From assembly GCA_006176705.1 (NCBI GenBank), contig QRFJ01000057.1, positions 3,216,178-3,280,177 on the forward strand: 64,000 bases of DNA, read 5' to 3'. Source of the DNA: Cocos nucifera. Taxonomy: Eukaryota > Streptophyta > Magnoliopsida > Arecales > Arecaceae. The notes under the pieces were generated by a model. That model made no database searches. It worked only from the letters and a program-made list of their open reading frames with translations, and was not told the origin of the DNA. Below, piece after piece: positions 23,101 through 36,837 of the stretch. Positions within the stretch are counted from its first letter, which is position 1; each line of letters begins with the position of its first letter. The position numbers were made by a program, and so were the translations under genes.

Positions 23101-25160
23101 ACTCGTTTTGTCTGGCTATAATCAAGAACGGAGATGCATCTGTTACTTTTTCTAATTCAGTGATTTCCAGTTTTGTTGCATGTAGTACTTGTTCATGCTA
23201 AGAAGACACTATTTATTCGTTAGTCTTTCAATGATGTGCTCTGTTGCTCGATCGGTTTATGATATCAGCTATTCATTTTAAGCTCTCTGGAATGAGATCA
23301 TCGATTCATTTATGGCTAAAGAAATTGAATATGTATGAATTATACTTGGAATTCATATTCATAAACTTCTCTTACTAATTAGAATTTTTAGCTTTTGACT
23401 TTTTCAAGGCGCAGGTTGACATAGCAACAAACTGAAGTTGCTGGATAAAACCCTTTTGGTAAAAATATGTCACTGCGTGCCATGGGATCGGATCATTTCA
23501 AAGTGAGAGCTAATAATTGTTCTAATGTGGTCTCTCAAGAAGAGTCCATGCCTGTTTCCATGGAAGCTATATTTGTCCAGTATTTTAGCTACCGGTCTTT
23601 GAATGTGATTCACTATGTTAAAACATCCAGTCAAAACCGATACCATACTGACATTGTCATAATATACTGAATTGCATATCAATACTGTAAGGCGAATATT
23701 GTTCTTGATTAAATTATAATCAGTAATAGTCTCGGCAGAATTAAGTCATTTTTGAGTCCATTATAGTATTTAGTTCCTTGAACTAGAATGGCTGAAATAG
23801 ATGCCGGTTAGCATGGCTTAGACATTGGATGCACCAATATGTTCCAAGTTGCTGAACTCCAAAGAAGAGGAGTGCACCAACTGGTAGCTGATGTGCTTAT
23901 ATCATATATAGAGATAGAAGTGGTTGATATTTTCTCTCTTATCATCAAAGCCTTTCATTCTTCCACTTAAAGGCAACAAAGTTACCTAGTCACTAGTTTT
24001 GAAACAATGATAAAATGACAGCCATTATGATATGAGAATGACTTATATGATTTCAGACACCTCCATAGTATTATAAATGAAATGATAATGAGAGCTACAA
24101 TGGATTATTTAGTGCTATAATGGACAATCATAACAAAAAGCAATAGTTGTTATTTGCATTTTTATTCTTCTTTTAAATAAATAATATATTTTTGAATAAA
24201 AGGAGGGAGATCCACCAACCAAAGCCTCGGAGTAAACAATAATTTATAATTTTTCCGTTATTTTAAACATGTCTTTTACCATCTAAAACTGATAAAATTT
24301 ATATTAAGTGAACAATGATTTGAAAACATTATTTTTCTGTTGCTTATTAATTTTCATTACAACAGTGTTATAACAGTTATTATTTTACTATTAAATTATA
24401 CATTATAAAGTACATATTAGTTGTTATAAGTTATAATCATTATAATGGTCAATAATGATTCCTTTCAAATTTGTTACCGTGGAATAATGCCGTGATCAGA
24501 ACCCTGTTTTGAACGATTATGTATTAATCCCTCATTTCCATCCCTAAGTGGCATCCTAATTTGAATATCATCACGCGGCCATTTCGCTAGCAAACTTGTT
24601 CCGATCCAACATGACGGAGGACGGAGGCGTCGTTCAATTTGGCGATCTTCTGTGCGTTCCATAGCGCCAAATCCCCGCTAATTCTTCAGACAGCAAGTAG
24701 TTAATGCGATATTCCCACACACATCCACATACCGGCGGGTTCGGGTTGTATCGCTTCGCACGAAAGAATGATTGATCTTGACGTCCCCCGTCGGATCGCG
24801 CTATGGACAACTCTCGAAGCACTCCAAACTTTTGCGCAATTGGTCTGCTTAGATCTTGAAGCAGCCATTCCGCGATCCAACGGTGGATTCGTGCGAAGGA
24901 ACGTGAATACTTCTTTGGCGCGAAAGATGCAACCCTGTCCCGACGCCAGCTGGTGTCTTCTTGCCCGCTTCACTTGAATGGCACCACCTCAATCCAGTCC
25001 CGTTTCGGAAACCACTCCCCCCGCCTGCTGTACCAAGCGAAACTAGACGATCGACATTCCGAACACCATCAGACGGCCGTAATCCGCTTCTCTGCACGTA
25101 TCAACCAGATGGACGGCCGGGGATTGCTATAACCAATGCACGTGCAGGGGCATTTTGGTA
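23101..25160. other. Intergenic region between pyrophosphatase and MINDY genes
   Basis: It begins with the pyrophosphatase 3'UTR. The stretch 24,000-24,470 is AT-rich. GC content climbs from 24,480 and the sequence becomes promoter-like for the downstream gene. Several 60-90 codon open frames on both strands at 24,470-25,160 reflect this composition and are not recognisable proteins. Confidence 0.5.
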
Positions 25161-25281
25161 AATCTATCTGGCCGCGGGTGGCAGGGAAGCGGACGGTATT
25201 TTTACTCTGCGATCCCGTCTCGTTTCCTCCTCCGCCTCCCGTCGCCCGGCCGGCTTTGCCTCGACGAACCCTCGCTGCCGA

Positions 25282-25464
25282 ATGCCCCTCGCCCTTAGGG
25301 TTTCCAATCTCAATTCCCCAACCGAATCTTTTATCGAATCGAATTCCATGTTAGATACCATCCAATCGATACCACGATTATTCTCCCGATGGTTCGATCT
25401 CTCTCGGTGTCCCAATTCGATCGATCGAAACCCTAGATTTCTATTTCATAGGGTTCGGCTGTGA
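25282..25464 (+). other. Possible 60-codon upstream ORF in the MINDY leader
   Basis: An ATG at 25282 opens MPLALRVSNLNSPTESFIES and runs to TGA at 25462-25464, ending 31 bases before the MINDY start at 25496 and in a different frame. If transcription starts upstream of 25282, ribosomes would meet this frame first and could reduce main-ORF translation. The transcription start is not visible, and coding potential is unsupported by homology I can recognise. Confidence 0.35.
25428..25435 (+). promoter_or_regulatory. Telo-box (AAACCCTA)
   Basis: AAACCCTA about 60 bases before the MINDY ATG. Telo-boxes are common in promoters and leaders of plant housekeeping genes. Function here is inferred from the motif alone. 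Confidence 0.4.
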
Positions 25465-25495
25465 TTTTGGGAATTTGTCGGTGGTATCTCTTCCC

Positions 25496-28400
25496 ATGGC
25501 GGATCGCGAGGACGAGGAGCTTCAGATGGCACTGCGGATGAGCCTCCAGAGCTCGCCGCCGGAGGCGAAGCGGAGCAAGCCGAGAGAAAGCGGGGAGGAG
25601 TCGGTGGAGGTGCGGAACCGGAGGTTGCAGAGGGAGCTTCTAGCGTCGGCGGCCGAGAAGCGGATCACGGCCGAGAAGCGGATCAGGGCAATGGAGAACA
25701 AGAGCGCCAGCTCTGCACGGCCGGTGGGCGCGAGGGAGGAGGTGGTGGGCAAGAGCGCTGCTGCGGCCTTGGGGCCCTCGGCGGCGAAAGCCGAGGTGGG
25801 TGGTCCGCAGGGGGGGATGGTGGAGGAGGGGGAGCGCAGGGGTTTGGATTTTGGGGAGGAGCTATCGTCCTCGGACGTCGACCAGCTGTTTTTGATGGTG
25901 TTTGGGAATGGCGTGTCGAGGGATGTGCTGGTTCAATGGAGCAATCAGGGTATCAGGTGAGTCTAACTGGTCTCTGTCAGAATTTCCCAGTCGTTTGTTC
26001 TTTCTGCTTAAATTTTTTTTTTTCTTTTCACGTTTGATTATATTTTTCATGGCTTTTTTATGCTTCGAGCAGTTTTCCGTTAACTAGGAACCATACATAC
26101 GAAAGTTTTCTTTTTTATTTTTATTAATATTTTTACACTGTCGGTGGTGTTAAATGAAACCTAGAGGGCCATTATCTGCACTATGAACATTTCAAAGTTA
26201 TATATTTTTATGATGTCGCCGAACTAAGGTCCACATTCTGTTGGAAGGCTTTCGGGTGAAAAAAGAAATTGGTGATGGATGACCTTAGCTTCTGCTGTCC
26301 ATATGTATTATTGAGAAATTCAAAAATTAAAGATATTCCTTGATGATTTTAACCGAATTTATCTTGGCATGGTAGTAGCTGATTATGGACTTCTCATGAA
26401 CTTTGCAACTGCTTATGATGAATAGTGAACAGCTTAACTCAGTATGAATACTTTTTTCCTAACTTCAGTTCTTTAAAATTTAAACTAAATGGTACTGCCC
26501 GCCAGTAAATATATGATGCTTAGCTCCTTTTGGATTGTCTAGCTCCCATAGAGTGTTGAAGATGAGGGGACTTGGATGTGCTGCAAACCTTGAACCAGGC
26601 AAAAAGGTATGTGTGTCTGAAGGCTGGAGAGAGTACAAATTCAATTCAGTAGAGAAATATTGGCTTGTCATTTAATGTACATGCAGATAGGATTTTGGGA
26701 GACATTGGGAAAACATTTTTTAATGGAGAGTTAACAGCTGTCAAAAACATCATCCTTTATTTGCAGAGGAAGTATCCTTTTTAGTGATGCTGTATCCTGT
26801 CTGACACAAGGTTTGGGATATGTTTAAGGAAATTATGAGGTCATAGAGGTAGATCTTGAGATCTTACTGAATAATCAAGGCAGGTTGTTTGTCCATTAGT
26901 AGTGCAACATTTTGGTTCTGATTTAAGAGGGAATGCCATGATTTCAAGAGTTGAGTGCTTTGTGTTTAGCAACTGGGCCTAATAATTGTTGTATAAAGTC
27001 ATGATGGGTGAAATCGTGAAGGTTGTCTGTTAAGCTTTCAGGCTTTGGATAAAATCTTGAGTCAACATTAAGCAGTCCGTGACCAGAGATTTCCCTTCTT
27101 TTAATGCATATCTCCATTTGGACACTTTCTAGCACAAAATGGTTCAATGCTGATGATGCAAGATCTTTTTGCTAAACATCAGAATTCAAAATATCCTAAA
27201 AAATGCTGCATCCACAAAGCTCTTTCTAAAAAATTAATCTAATATTCAGTGTTTATAACTGAAAAAAGGTGTTTCATGAAAATCAATGCTTTTGAAATTG
27301 AGCTACAACTTGTGTGGCATTGATTACTATCCATGCTTGAAGCTTGCACATAGAACTCAGTATTTAAATGCTGGGAATCTCATTTCACTTCTGGAGTTTC
27401 AACATGATTAAGATAGAAAGATGCAGTCATTAGAATACACCATAATACAAATTGTAAGATTAATATTGTTTAGTGCAAATTTTAAGGGATGCTTAAGTCT
27501 AAAGGTTGTTGATTTGGTTTTTGACTTGCTTTTGCTAAGGCAGTGTTGGAAGTATTGATTTTAGGGTGTTGTTGATTCATCACCAAAATACTTGCTTCAC
27601 ATTTTGTATTGTGTTTGGATCATGCTATCATGCTCTCCATGCATGAATTGTGGATTCATGGGTGACTTGGATCCTTGATTCTCTGAATCTCTATTGGAAA
27701 ATAGTTTCTTTTTTCTGAAAGCAGTGTTTACAATGACTAGGCATTTGTGTTGATTTTGGTCATAAAAGAACAGGTAATAACCGTTCTTATGATATGCTGG
27801 TTACTTTTATTCTTCTAATGCATATGTCCCACCTGTGGTGTTGTACCATCAATAAGTCCTCTGCCTTTACAGCTCTATGACCCTGGTCACACCTATCATT
27901 ACCTATCTCTGCAGGGCTAATAATTACCTGGGTTTGCTGCTATGACATCATATCAACAAGTACCAATACCAACCAAGAGCCTTTCGTTATTGAAACTGTA
28001 ACCTCTCTGATTTATTCAACCTTTTCCAAGTGCTTTAGAACTTCCAAATAAAAAGTGACTTTTTTTAATAATGCTTAAATAACCAAGTTCTGAAAATTTG
28101 ATTGCAGTACTAACAGACTCCCTGTCTTTTATTTCATCTGTCTTGCTGATTTTCTATGAACTAATGCATATAGGTTTAGCTCTGATCCAGAAACATGCAT
28201 GGGTCTGGTCCAGCATGAGGGAGGTCCTTGTGGTGTCTTGGCAACCATACAGGTAGCACACTCTCTGCTTGTTGTTTTACATTCCATGCTTCATTTCTGC
28301 TTCACAATCAATTTTTTCATCCAATCTTGTTGTATTTTATTGTTATCTTGTGATTGTTTTGACTTTCAGTAAATTTGTATTTCCCTATTCATTGATGCCC

Positions 28401-31400
28401 TTAGAATGCTTAATCTTTGAGATTTCTTGGCAGCGAATTTGCAAAAGACGGTAGACCCTGAATTTATAAGACCTTGTTGCTTGGACAAAGTCAAATTTTA
28501 TTTTAGTTCAAATACATTTGTTGTGGATACCAGAACACATATGTCTTGCTTAGTAACTTCTAAGATTGACCATATAGTTGGAATATTGCATTTACAATTG
28601 GCAGGTTTGATAGTGTATATTCATGCAAAAGTTATTTTATTTCTTACTTGTATTTCCCCTCTTCCTTGTTTTATATTGATTCAGGTAAAGATACTCTCTG
28701 TGTGCATTTTCACCTTTACTTAAATCTTCATTTCTCCTATCACATTTTTTACCTTTTGATTTTTCCGCATAATTCTCTTGTCCTTCTTTCTAAGAGAACT
28801 TGTTGATCAAACTGTTTTGAACCTTTTTCCCACCTTTATGCTATCAAGTGTTTTTTCTAGATAACATCAGTAACTGAATTGTTCTGAAATTCTCATTGTA
28901 GACTGCCTCGATTATCAGTTGGGTCTTGAGTGGCTTCATAGCCTTCTGTTATTTGTTTTCAATGCTTATTAAGATCATAGCTGTTGTTGGAAATGTGTGC
29001 AAGTTTTCTATATTGTGTTTCCCAATCAAGTAGTCCTATTGCCATTTTATGTTTACTTTCTCATTTCCTTTTGCCATTCACTGGACTAGCTCAGGCAGGT
29101 TCAGGAATGTGATATGAAATGGTAAGGTGAACTTGTATCAAGCCGATAAAGGGGGTAATATATGAAAAAAGAAAAAGGGTCTATCATGTTCCAGATTTGC
29201 ATAAGTATTCAGTTTCTCTAAAGATTTGTTTGGCAAGCAGATGTCCCAATTGTTAACAATCTGTTGCAATTTGTTGTTGTGACACAATCTCAGGAAAAAT
29301 TTATATGCATTTTTAGTGGATTACATGCTTATAACATAGCAAATTGTACTTCGAAATGTTGCTATTGTGAGTTAAGCGTAGAACATTTTATGGCAGTGAC
29401 TATGGATGTGCTGAAATTGATATTATTATATACACCAACCCTTCTAGATTGCAATACTGGCCTTAAGCATTGTATATTCATTTTTTCCTAAGATCTTTTC
29501 TGACATTAATATTTTTTTCTTTTTCCTGCAGGCCTATGTCCTCAAATATCTTTTATTTTTTCCGGATGGTTTGGGTAAACTTGAAGCCAATAGTCCACTG
29601 TATGGTTTAGTTCAAAGGAGATTTTGTCAAAGTCCATTTGCAGCAACTGATAATTTTGCATCTATAACTGATGACAGAAAGCAAAGGTGATTACTCTGCC
29701 CATAATAACTCTCATCTGGTTGTAAGTGTATCTCCCTTGTTTTTGATGGATCATATTTGTGCTTGCTGAAAACAAAATGTTGCCAATTGGTTATCGTATT
29801 CTTCTTTGAACTTGTCATGTTTTGCCATTAAGGGCATTTGTATGTCTTTACAGATTCTTTAGACATATAAATTTGTCTTGTTTATACCATATAATATCAT
29901 TGATCTCTTGTTGGAAGTGATAATTTCCTTTGACATGCTGATTCTGAAAAATACAAGTTTATTTGCTCAGCAATATCACTGCTAACTTCAGCAAAAATGC
30001 TGCCGATTTTGGAAGATACCTTTTGACTTGAAATGATTGCAGTAACATTCTCTGTCATACTTGTAACAATTTATCCCTTATGCTTTGCCATTTGGATTCA
30101 TGACAAGGGAATGAGAATGCTGAAAGTTTATCAAGATAATTTTCTTTTATGTTCTATAGTCTTGTTTGGCCACATCTGGAAACATGAAGAACATGCATGG
30201 TGGAAACATCTAAGGAAAAAGAGGGTGAAAAGAATAGAAATAGGACTCATCTTTCTTCCCGCTTGGCTGTGATATGGTCATGGAGGGGACTACGAGGAAG
30301 AAAGGAATGAGGGGACCACTAATTGAGAAAGGAAGGTGTGTTCAGATAAGAAAAAAAGAAAGAGCACCATACTCAAAAAAAGGAAGGTGAGAATAGGTGA
30401 TGGTGGAAAGGAAATGAATGCATGTGTCTATGAGGAGATAACGTGAAAAAAAGGGATAGCAGAAATCGAAGGGAGACACCTAGAGTCAATGATTTTCTTG
30501 GAAATAAAAGTATGATTGGATGCTCTCATTTCATTTAGCAAATTACATATGGTTTATTTTGACCATAAATTGTCGCTTGGATGTCCCAAACTAAGGTTTC
30601 TAGTCTTAATACCAGACCCCATTTTGATAGCTTATCAATATGGGTTAGGATGGTATGGGACACCCAATACTATCACATGGTATGCTGCTAGCAATAAGAC
30701 CACAACTGTACCAGGCAAGGTTCGTCATCTTGGTATTAGACCCCATACTGGTAAAATGCTGCCATAATGTTGCTATGCAGTTTGGTATGGTACGGTAGTA
30801 TCGGTACACTCCGAAATAGCATATCGGTATAAGACCGGTATGGTACAGTACGTTCCATACTAGGCGGTATGGTATTCCATGGTATGAGGTGTCAGTTTTG
30901 ACATGTGCTTCCATCTAAATTAATGCAACTGTTGGTTTTGAAAGAACCTCTTTATTTTTCTTGTGAAAATGGAACAAACAATGAATTTTGATTAAATAGA
31001 AAGACTATGAATTTGGAACAACATAAAATAAAGGGATTCACACCCTCACACAACCCCATGAGAAGCTCTCTTACATTTTATACATTCATTTAGCAATTGT
31101 TGAAAAGGTAGAAACGGTGATAGGAAGCTGATTGTGTGCGTTGGTAGGATTTACCAATGTTTGATCGTTGAGCTGACCTCTGGATGCTGAGAGTGCCCAG
31201 GTTCCCGTCTCATGCCCCTATATTGGTTTTGATGTTATGTTAGTTATATGTTAGAAGGTGTTGGTTACATGACTGAAATGTATGGTCCCATGAGACGTGA
31301 AAGCAGACATGATGGAGGTCTCTCTCTCTCTCTCTCTCTCTCTCTTTGTGTGTTGTGGGGGGGAGGATCCATCTAGAATTTAAACTTTTTTGCCGGGATT

Positions 31401-34400
31401 GATGGTATGTAGGATGGCAAGTTTACTTATTTATATATTTATTTATCATTGTGGGGTTCTTTTTGATCTCTCCAGTTGGATGGCTTTTCTTAGTCAAAAT
31501 TTTTTATTTTTGAATATCAAATGCTGACCACAAGTTTGTTTTTCAGAGCGTTGGTTCACAGTATGGTTGAAATATTATTTTTATGTGGGAGCAGAAAGAA
31601 AGCTGTGGTTGCAACCCTTGGAGTCTTAAGCCATCATGCAGATGATGGATCTGAATTTGATCAGAATGAGGTGATGATGATAGATAAATTTTCTAACAAT
31701 CATTTTCAGCCTACCAACTTGTGGCGGTTTCAGTTTTACTAATGCTATTGATGACATTTAAACAGATGGTAACTAAAGCCTTAGAAGGTCTTTCAATTGA
31801 GTCAGCTTCAGATTTGCAGAAAGTTCTAAGAGTCAAAACATATGCTTCATGGACAGCTGCTTTTAGTCAGGTTATGGAAAAGCTTCCTGTATTTCGAAGT
31901 CGGATGGGGGCAATACTATTTCTTATATCTGCTCTGCTTTCACGAGGACTGGTACACATAACGGTCTATGACTTTTCATTATAATACCAGCATATGAATT
32001 TAATACCACTGTTTTTCCTTGTTTAAGAAGTATATTGCATAACTTTCTTTTTTGGACCTTGTTATTTGGCATTTATATTCACTTCATTTTGTTTTATTGG
32101 TGAAATTACTTACTAAATCTTGCAATTGCAATTTCTCTTTTGGGAATTAATACAAAATATATAGATTAGGCTCGCCATATAATGCTTTGCCACATGGGAC
32201 ACATGTAGAACCTAGTTATAGACTTCATTACGTACAATCCATTTACAGTTTCATGCAGGGGATAGATGAGTACCACCGGAAGAACCCTCCTTTTGCATTA
32301 AACAACTAAAAGTTTCACCTTGAGGATGATAATCAAGTTTGTACCATATGGTAAATCCACTAAAAGGGAAAAGAAAATTTTAGAGAGGTAGCATGGTAAC
32401 AGTTGTACAAGTATTGGATATAAGGGCATTGAATCATGGGATGACTTCAAATGGTCATGAATGAGTTCTTAAAAGTGTTAAGTGACACCAAAGTTACTGA
32501 TGTGCAGAGGTTGTGATAATATGATGCGGGTGAAGAAGGGGAAAAGGCAAGCTGACATGATATGGAAGAAGCTTGTTGCATCATGATTGGGTTACAACAG
32601 AAATGAAAGCAGTGAGATAATTGCTATATAGATTTTGAGCTTTGGAAGGTTTTGTTGATACGAACAGCCAATGAACTTTAAGATATGATGATATCTCTGA
32701 CATGGAACTTCTGGCAGCTTGGTACCTGATACTCCCAATTTTTGGGTTCCTTGACATGTCAGCTACTAGGACACTTTGGACACTTCATATATCACCTTCA
32801 CACTTAAAACTATTGAATAAGTTGTCATCATCATTATATATATACTTCTAACACAACTTCGTATAAGATATCTAGTCCAACATAACATTCAGCAAAGGTT
32901 TTATCAATTTCATAAATTGTTAAAGCAATCACTCCAACTAGATATTCATCATATAAATATTCAAAAATCTAAGGGTTTTCATCATATAAAAGATGGAAAA
33001 GGTCAAAAACCTAGTGCATGTATGATGAGAGAACATATAATGATGCTCAACTCTCAAGGTCTCTAAGCAAAGTGAAATGGGGCTCTCCACATCATTGTTT
33101 CCAAACACAGAATTAGCAAAAGCTTCAAAAAAGGAGGGTGATGTAACAAACAGCAGAGAGTAGCAGCAATGCCTGCTAGGAGATGAGAAGACAATAGCAA
33201 ATGTGCCTGCTAGGAGACCACATTTAGATTATCTATGATGCAACAACAAAAAATTAAGCAAGGAATGCAAGAAGGGCCAGCTGTCTTTGTGAAATTCATC
33301 AAGGGAAGGAGAAGGGGGATCCTTGGTTCATGAATGTCTGTTGAAAGACAATAGAAGGATTCAAATCTTGCCTTGAGGCAAAAGAGAGGATTGTCTATTA
33401 AATAGAAGCAAAAGAATATGAATTTTTTGTCAGCTGAAGAAATGGATTCATATTGACGTGTTGAAGTTGAAAATAAATAGATCATAAAATATAGAATGAT
33501 GTAAAAATTATAAAATTATGTGGTATGTCCTTGAAAGTATTGTGGCCATTTGAGAATGGGAAAATGTAACTAGTCATCAAGAAAGAAGCCAATATTATTT
33601 TAAAGAAGATCCGTAAATCCAATTATGGGGAGAAATGAAGATCTGAATTTTAGTATAGGACAATCAAGATAGTAGAGTCAAATGGGGGAAAAAACGAAAA
33701 TCCTAAGGAATACAAATATTGAACACTTAGCATGCCCAAAGGAGAGCCCGAACTCCATGGATGAAATGCCAAGGGCATAAATCTAACTAAAGTTAAAAAC
33801 ATGCCACTGAAATACTTGGGATAGATGTGCAAACTAGCCTTCTAATTGTTTGAGAAAAATTAATTTGGGTTAGATTTAAAAATACCAGGAATCCAAGGTA
33901 TGAAGAAGATGGCTCAAATCCGAATGTTGAAGGGAAGTATAAAATTGGATGTGGAATCTAATTGACTGATTTGAGGGGTGGTTTACCAGGGAGAGGGGAA
34001 CACAGCAAAATCTAATTGAGGGTCGTTCACTTTTTAGAAAATGCTCGATAGGTAGTATTGACTATGCAAAGAGAATCCCAGCCCTAATTTACTTTGCAAG
34101 CAGAATCTGAGAAACTTTTGAACCACCATTTTCAGAATTCGGTGGAGGCTGTATCATTCTCAAATGATAAAATTCTTGACTTCAGGATTGTGATGACCAT
34201 CTTCGAACTGTATTCTTAGTGGTAATAGAAAATTTTCAATTGCTTTCAATTGTTCAGTGTACATTTACCAGGGAAAATAACATCAGGAAGATACTGTTCT
34301 TTAGCCAGCAATTTCTGGGCCTTTGTAAGCCACTAGCTCTAGACGTGCTGAAAGAAAAACTCGGTTTTCAATGATATCATGTAAGTTCTTGCTTGAACTT

Positions 34401-36837
34401 GAACTTTTTTGGGGAATATGAGAGGAGTTTGTAGAAACTGGAAGTGTTCCGAGCCTGATTAACATATGTGGTCCATAATTCATATGCAAACTTGCTTTCT
34501 TATGGATAGCTGTACATTTGCCGTCACTTTCACTAAGAAATGTCTGTTATTGTTGCCATAACATGTCTTTTTAAAAGCAACAATCCTAAAATTTCATTTT
34601 TTTTTTATATATAACTGATGCTTAGAAATTAGTAATTTATGAGTTTGAATTTGAAGAACCTGTTGTTTAAAGGTGGCTGTTGCTGAAGCTTTATTGACCT
34701 TATCATGGTGTAGGAATCCATTCAAGCAGATAGGGATGATCCTAGCTTACCACTAGTCACAGCTCCATTTGGGCATGCCTCACAGGTATATTATGTGACT
34801 TGAATATTTATCGTTGGATAAATATTTTATCAAATTGCTTTTCTTTGGATAAATGGTTAAGTTCATTATGTATAAAAAGGAAAGTAAAAATGGAATCACA
34901 TGATGATGCTATATAACCATAACCACGCCTTTTCTAACTATTTGGGGTACATTATAATTAAGGTTTGTGATCTAAGTATCAGACCTCATTACTAATGCTA
35001 TGCTAGTATCATGTTGCTATGCCTGGTACAGATATTAGTGCAGCATAGATGTGAACCTTGCATCATACCATATTATAGTAATACAAAATTAACACTATGA
35101 CTGACAAATGGATGTTCTCCCATTTGCTGTTAAGTCCTGTTGCTCGGTTTTGTATGAATCAATATTGCTGGTGAACACAACATCCCTCCTTGCAATGCTA
35201 AGCTCTTGATCTGTCTTACCTGTATTTGATTATTTTACTGTCAGTTGGTGTTCCTTTTAAATCTTTTACAAATTTGATAGAAGAGGCAAGTGCTATCGTT
35301 GATATCAAAATGGAAGCTGCATGTTTCAAGTGGATATAATTCATCCTGTGTTGAGGAGCTGGCACTTCCTGCATTTCTCTTGCTAACTACTGTCAACACT
35401 ACCTCAATAGGATTTTCTTCTTTCCTGCATTCAGATATCTATTCCTAGAAGTGCTTGTTTTCTTCTATGGTTATCTAGTCTTGGTAATTTAGGTCAACAC
35501 CAGGTCTGTCTGTTGCAGTTTGCTGTCCCATTTCTGATTTCTGACTTCAACTCCTGTGGCTGTGTTAGGTCATCTTAGGTTTTGAGAGGTCATCTTAGGT
35601 TTCAAAATTATGATTTTTTTTTAAAATTTTGTTATTCACATTTTTAGATTTTGATACTTGAGATTTTTCAGCGGCTGTTTGGTGGTCCAAATAAGTTCAA
35701 AATGGTAGTAAGATGATGGAGACTCATAAATCTAGAATTTAGTGAATTTAGTCCATGATTGCAGGGACTTTGTGGAATTTTGTTGGACCCCAAAAAAATC
35801 CCAGTTGATAATGCTTTACAAAATGCTTTGAATGCTAGATGGCTCGAGGTTAATATTTAAAGAAAAGGGGTGCCCTATCAACAGCGATCCTGTATGGATC
35901 CTGTATGGATGTCCGAAGTTTATATTCCTGCCGATAATGATTTTTCAAGTAAAATAATATTTTGCTATGTGCTTTGGCATATGGTAGATCTGTTTATTTG
36001 CTGACAAATCCTGTTTTTCCTCAGGAAATTGTGAATCTACTGCTTTGCGGACGGGCTGTCCCGAATGTATTTGATGGCAGGATGGATCTTGGTGGTGGCA
36101 TGTTCCTCAAAGGCATACCTACAAGTGTGGAGGTTGGATTCCTTTCCCTTTTGGAATCCCTTAATTTCTGCAAGGTTGGTCGGTTTCTAAAATGCCCAAA
36201 CTGGCCAATATGGGTGGTGGGAAGTGAGTCCCACTACACCGTTCTTTTTGCACTCAACCCCTCTGTGCAAGAAGAGAATGAGCTGGAAGAATGGGAGTCC
36301 AAGATTAGAAGAGCATTTGATGCCCAGGACCAGAGTGGAGGGGGGGGCTTTATCAGTGTGGAAGGATTTGATCAAGTTCTCAGGGAGACCAACATAAAAA
36401 TGCCACCTGAAAAGCTTGAAAACCTCTGCTGTACGGGGTATATTGTATGGAGTGAGTTCTGGCAGGCCTTGCTGGATCTGGATAAAAGCATGGGAGGTTT
36501 TAAGGACGCAACTGGGCTAATGGGAAAGAAGCTTTTTGATGTCTATCATTTCAATGGCATTGCTAAGTCGGTGTTGAATGGGAACATAGCAGCAGGGGGT
36601 GAGAGTCCGCTGCAGAGACCAAGGCTCTGTAAATTGAAAGTGTCGGTCCCTCCAAGGTGGACTCAGGAAGGGTATCTGGCTGATGTGGTCACCGCTTCAA
36701 GCAGCGAGCCAGCCAGAAAAGGGACCGAGCTTGAGCTAAAGCAACCTTATCAGCATGCCCCGCTGGTGGACTGTATTAGAACCCGGTGGCCCCGTGCCAT
36801 TTGCAGCTGGGTGGGGGATGCTCCCAGTATTGTTTAA
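25496..36837 (+). CDS. MINDY-family deubiquitinase with N-terminal UIM (MINDY-3/FAM188A-like)
   Basis: Coding exons: 25496-25956, 28174-28252, 29532-29686, 31547-31670, 31766-31951, 34714-34785 and 36025-36837. All keep phase with GT/AG sites and give 629 residues. Residues 5-17 (EDEELQMALRMSL) are a ubiquitin-interacting motif, followed by a charged, low-complexity linker to about 130. The MINDY catalytic domain begins near DVDQLFLMVFG. GGPCGVLAT supplies the probable catalytic Cys173 and GSESHYTVLF the probable His429. MINDY enzymes are cysteine proteases that trim K48-linked ubiquitin chains. After the His, residues ~450-520 look EF-hand-like (DQSGGGGFISVE), as in FAM188A-type proteins, and the C-terminus is SVPPRWTQEGYLAD...WPRAICSWVGDAPSIV. 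Introns 1 and 5 are 2.2 and 2.8 kb and carry repeats. An ATG-less frame continues 5' of 25496, but the Met in MADREDEEL fits the UIM-first architecture. Confidence 0.93.
30598..30905. repeat. Dispersed GGTATGG/TACGG-rich repeat, copy 1 (MINDY intron 3)
   Basis: The sequence has AAGGTTCGTCATCTTGGTAT, TAGACCCCATACTGGT, ATGTTGCTATGCAGTTTGG and then many GGTATGG, TACGGTA and TCGGTA words, including partial inverted copies. A diverged copy lies at 34921-35095. Two related copies in one gene suggest a dispersed, possibly non-autonomous element. I could not define its ends or class. Confidence 0.55.
31319..31346. repeat. (TC)n microsatellite in MINDY intron 3
   Basis: About 14 TC units, followed by a G-rich run (TGTTGTGGGGGGGAGG). 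Confidence 0.9.
34921..35095. repeat. Dispersed repeat, copy 2 (MINDY intron 6)
   Basis: AAGGTTTGTGATCTAAGTAT, CAGACCTCATTACTAATGC and CATGTTGCTATGCCTGGTAC align in order with the copy at 30598-30905. The GGTATGG-rich tail is missing or decayed. Confidence 0.5.

Noticed and set aside
24474..25415. Cluster of 60-90 codon ORFs on both strands upstream of MINDY
   Set aside because: No recognisable protein; both strands are open because the promoter is GC-rich. Only the uORF in the likely leader was kept as a possibility.
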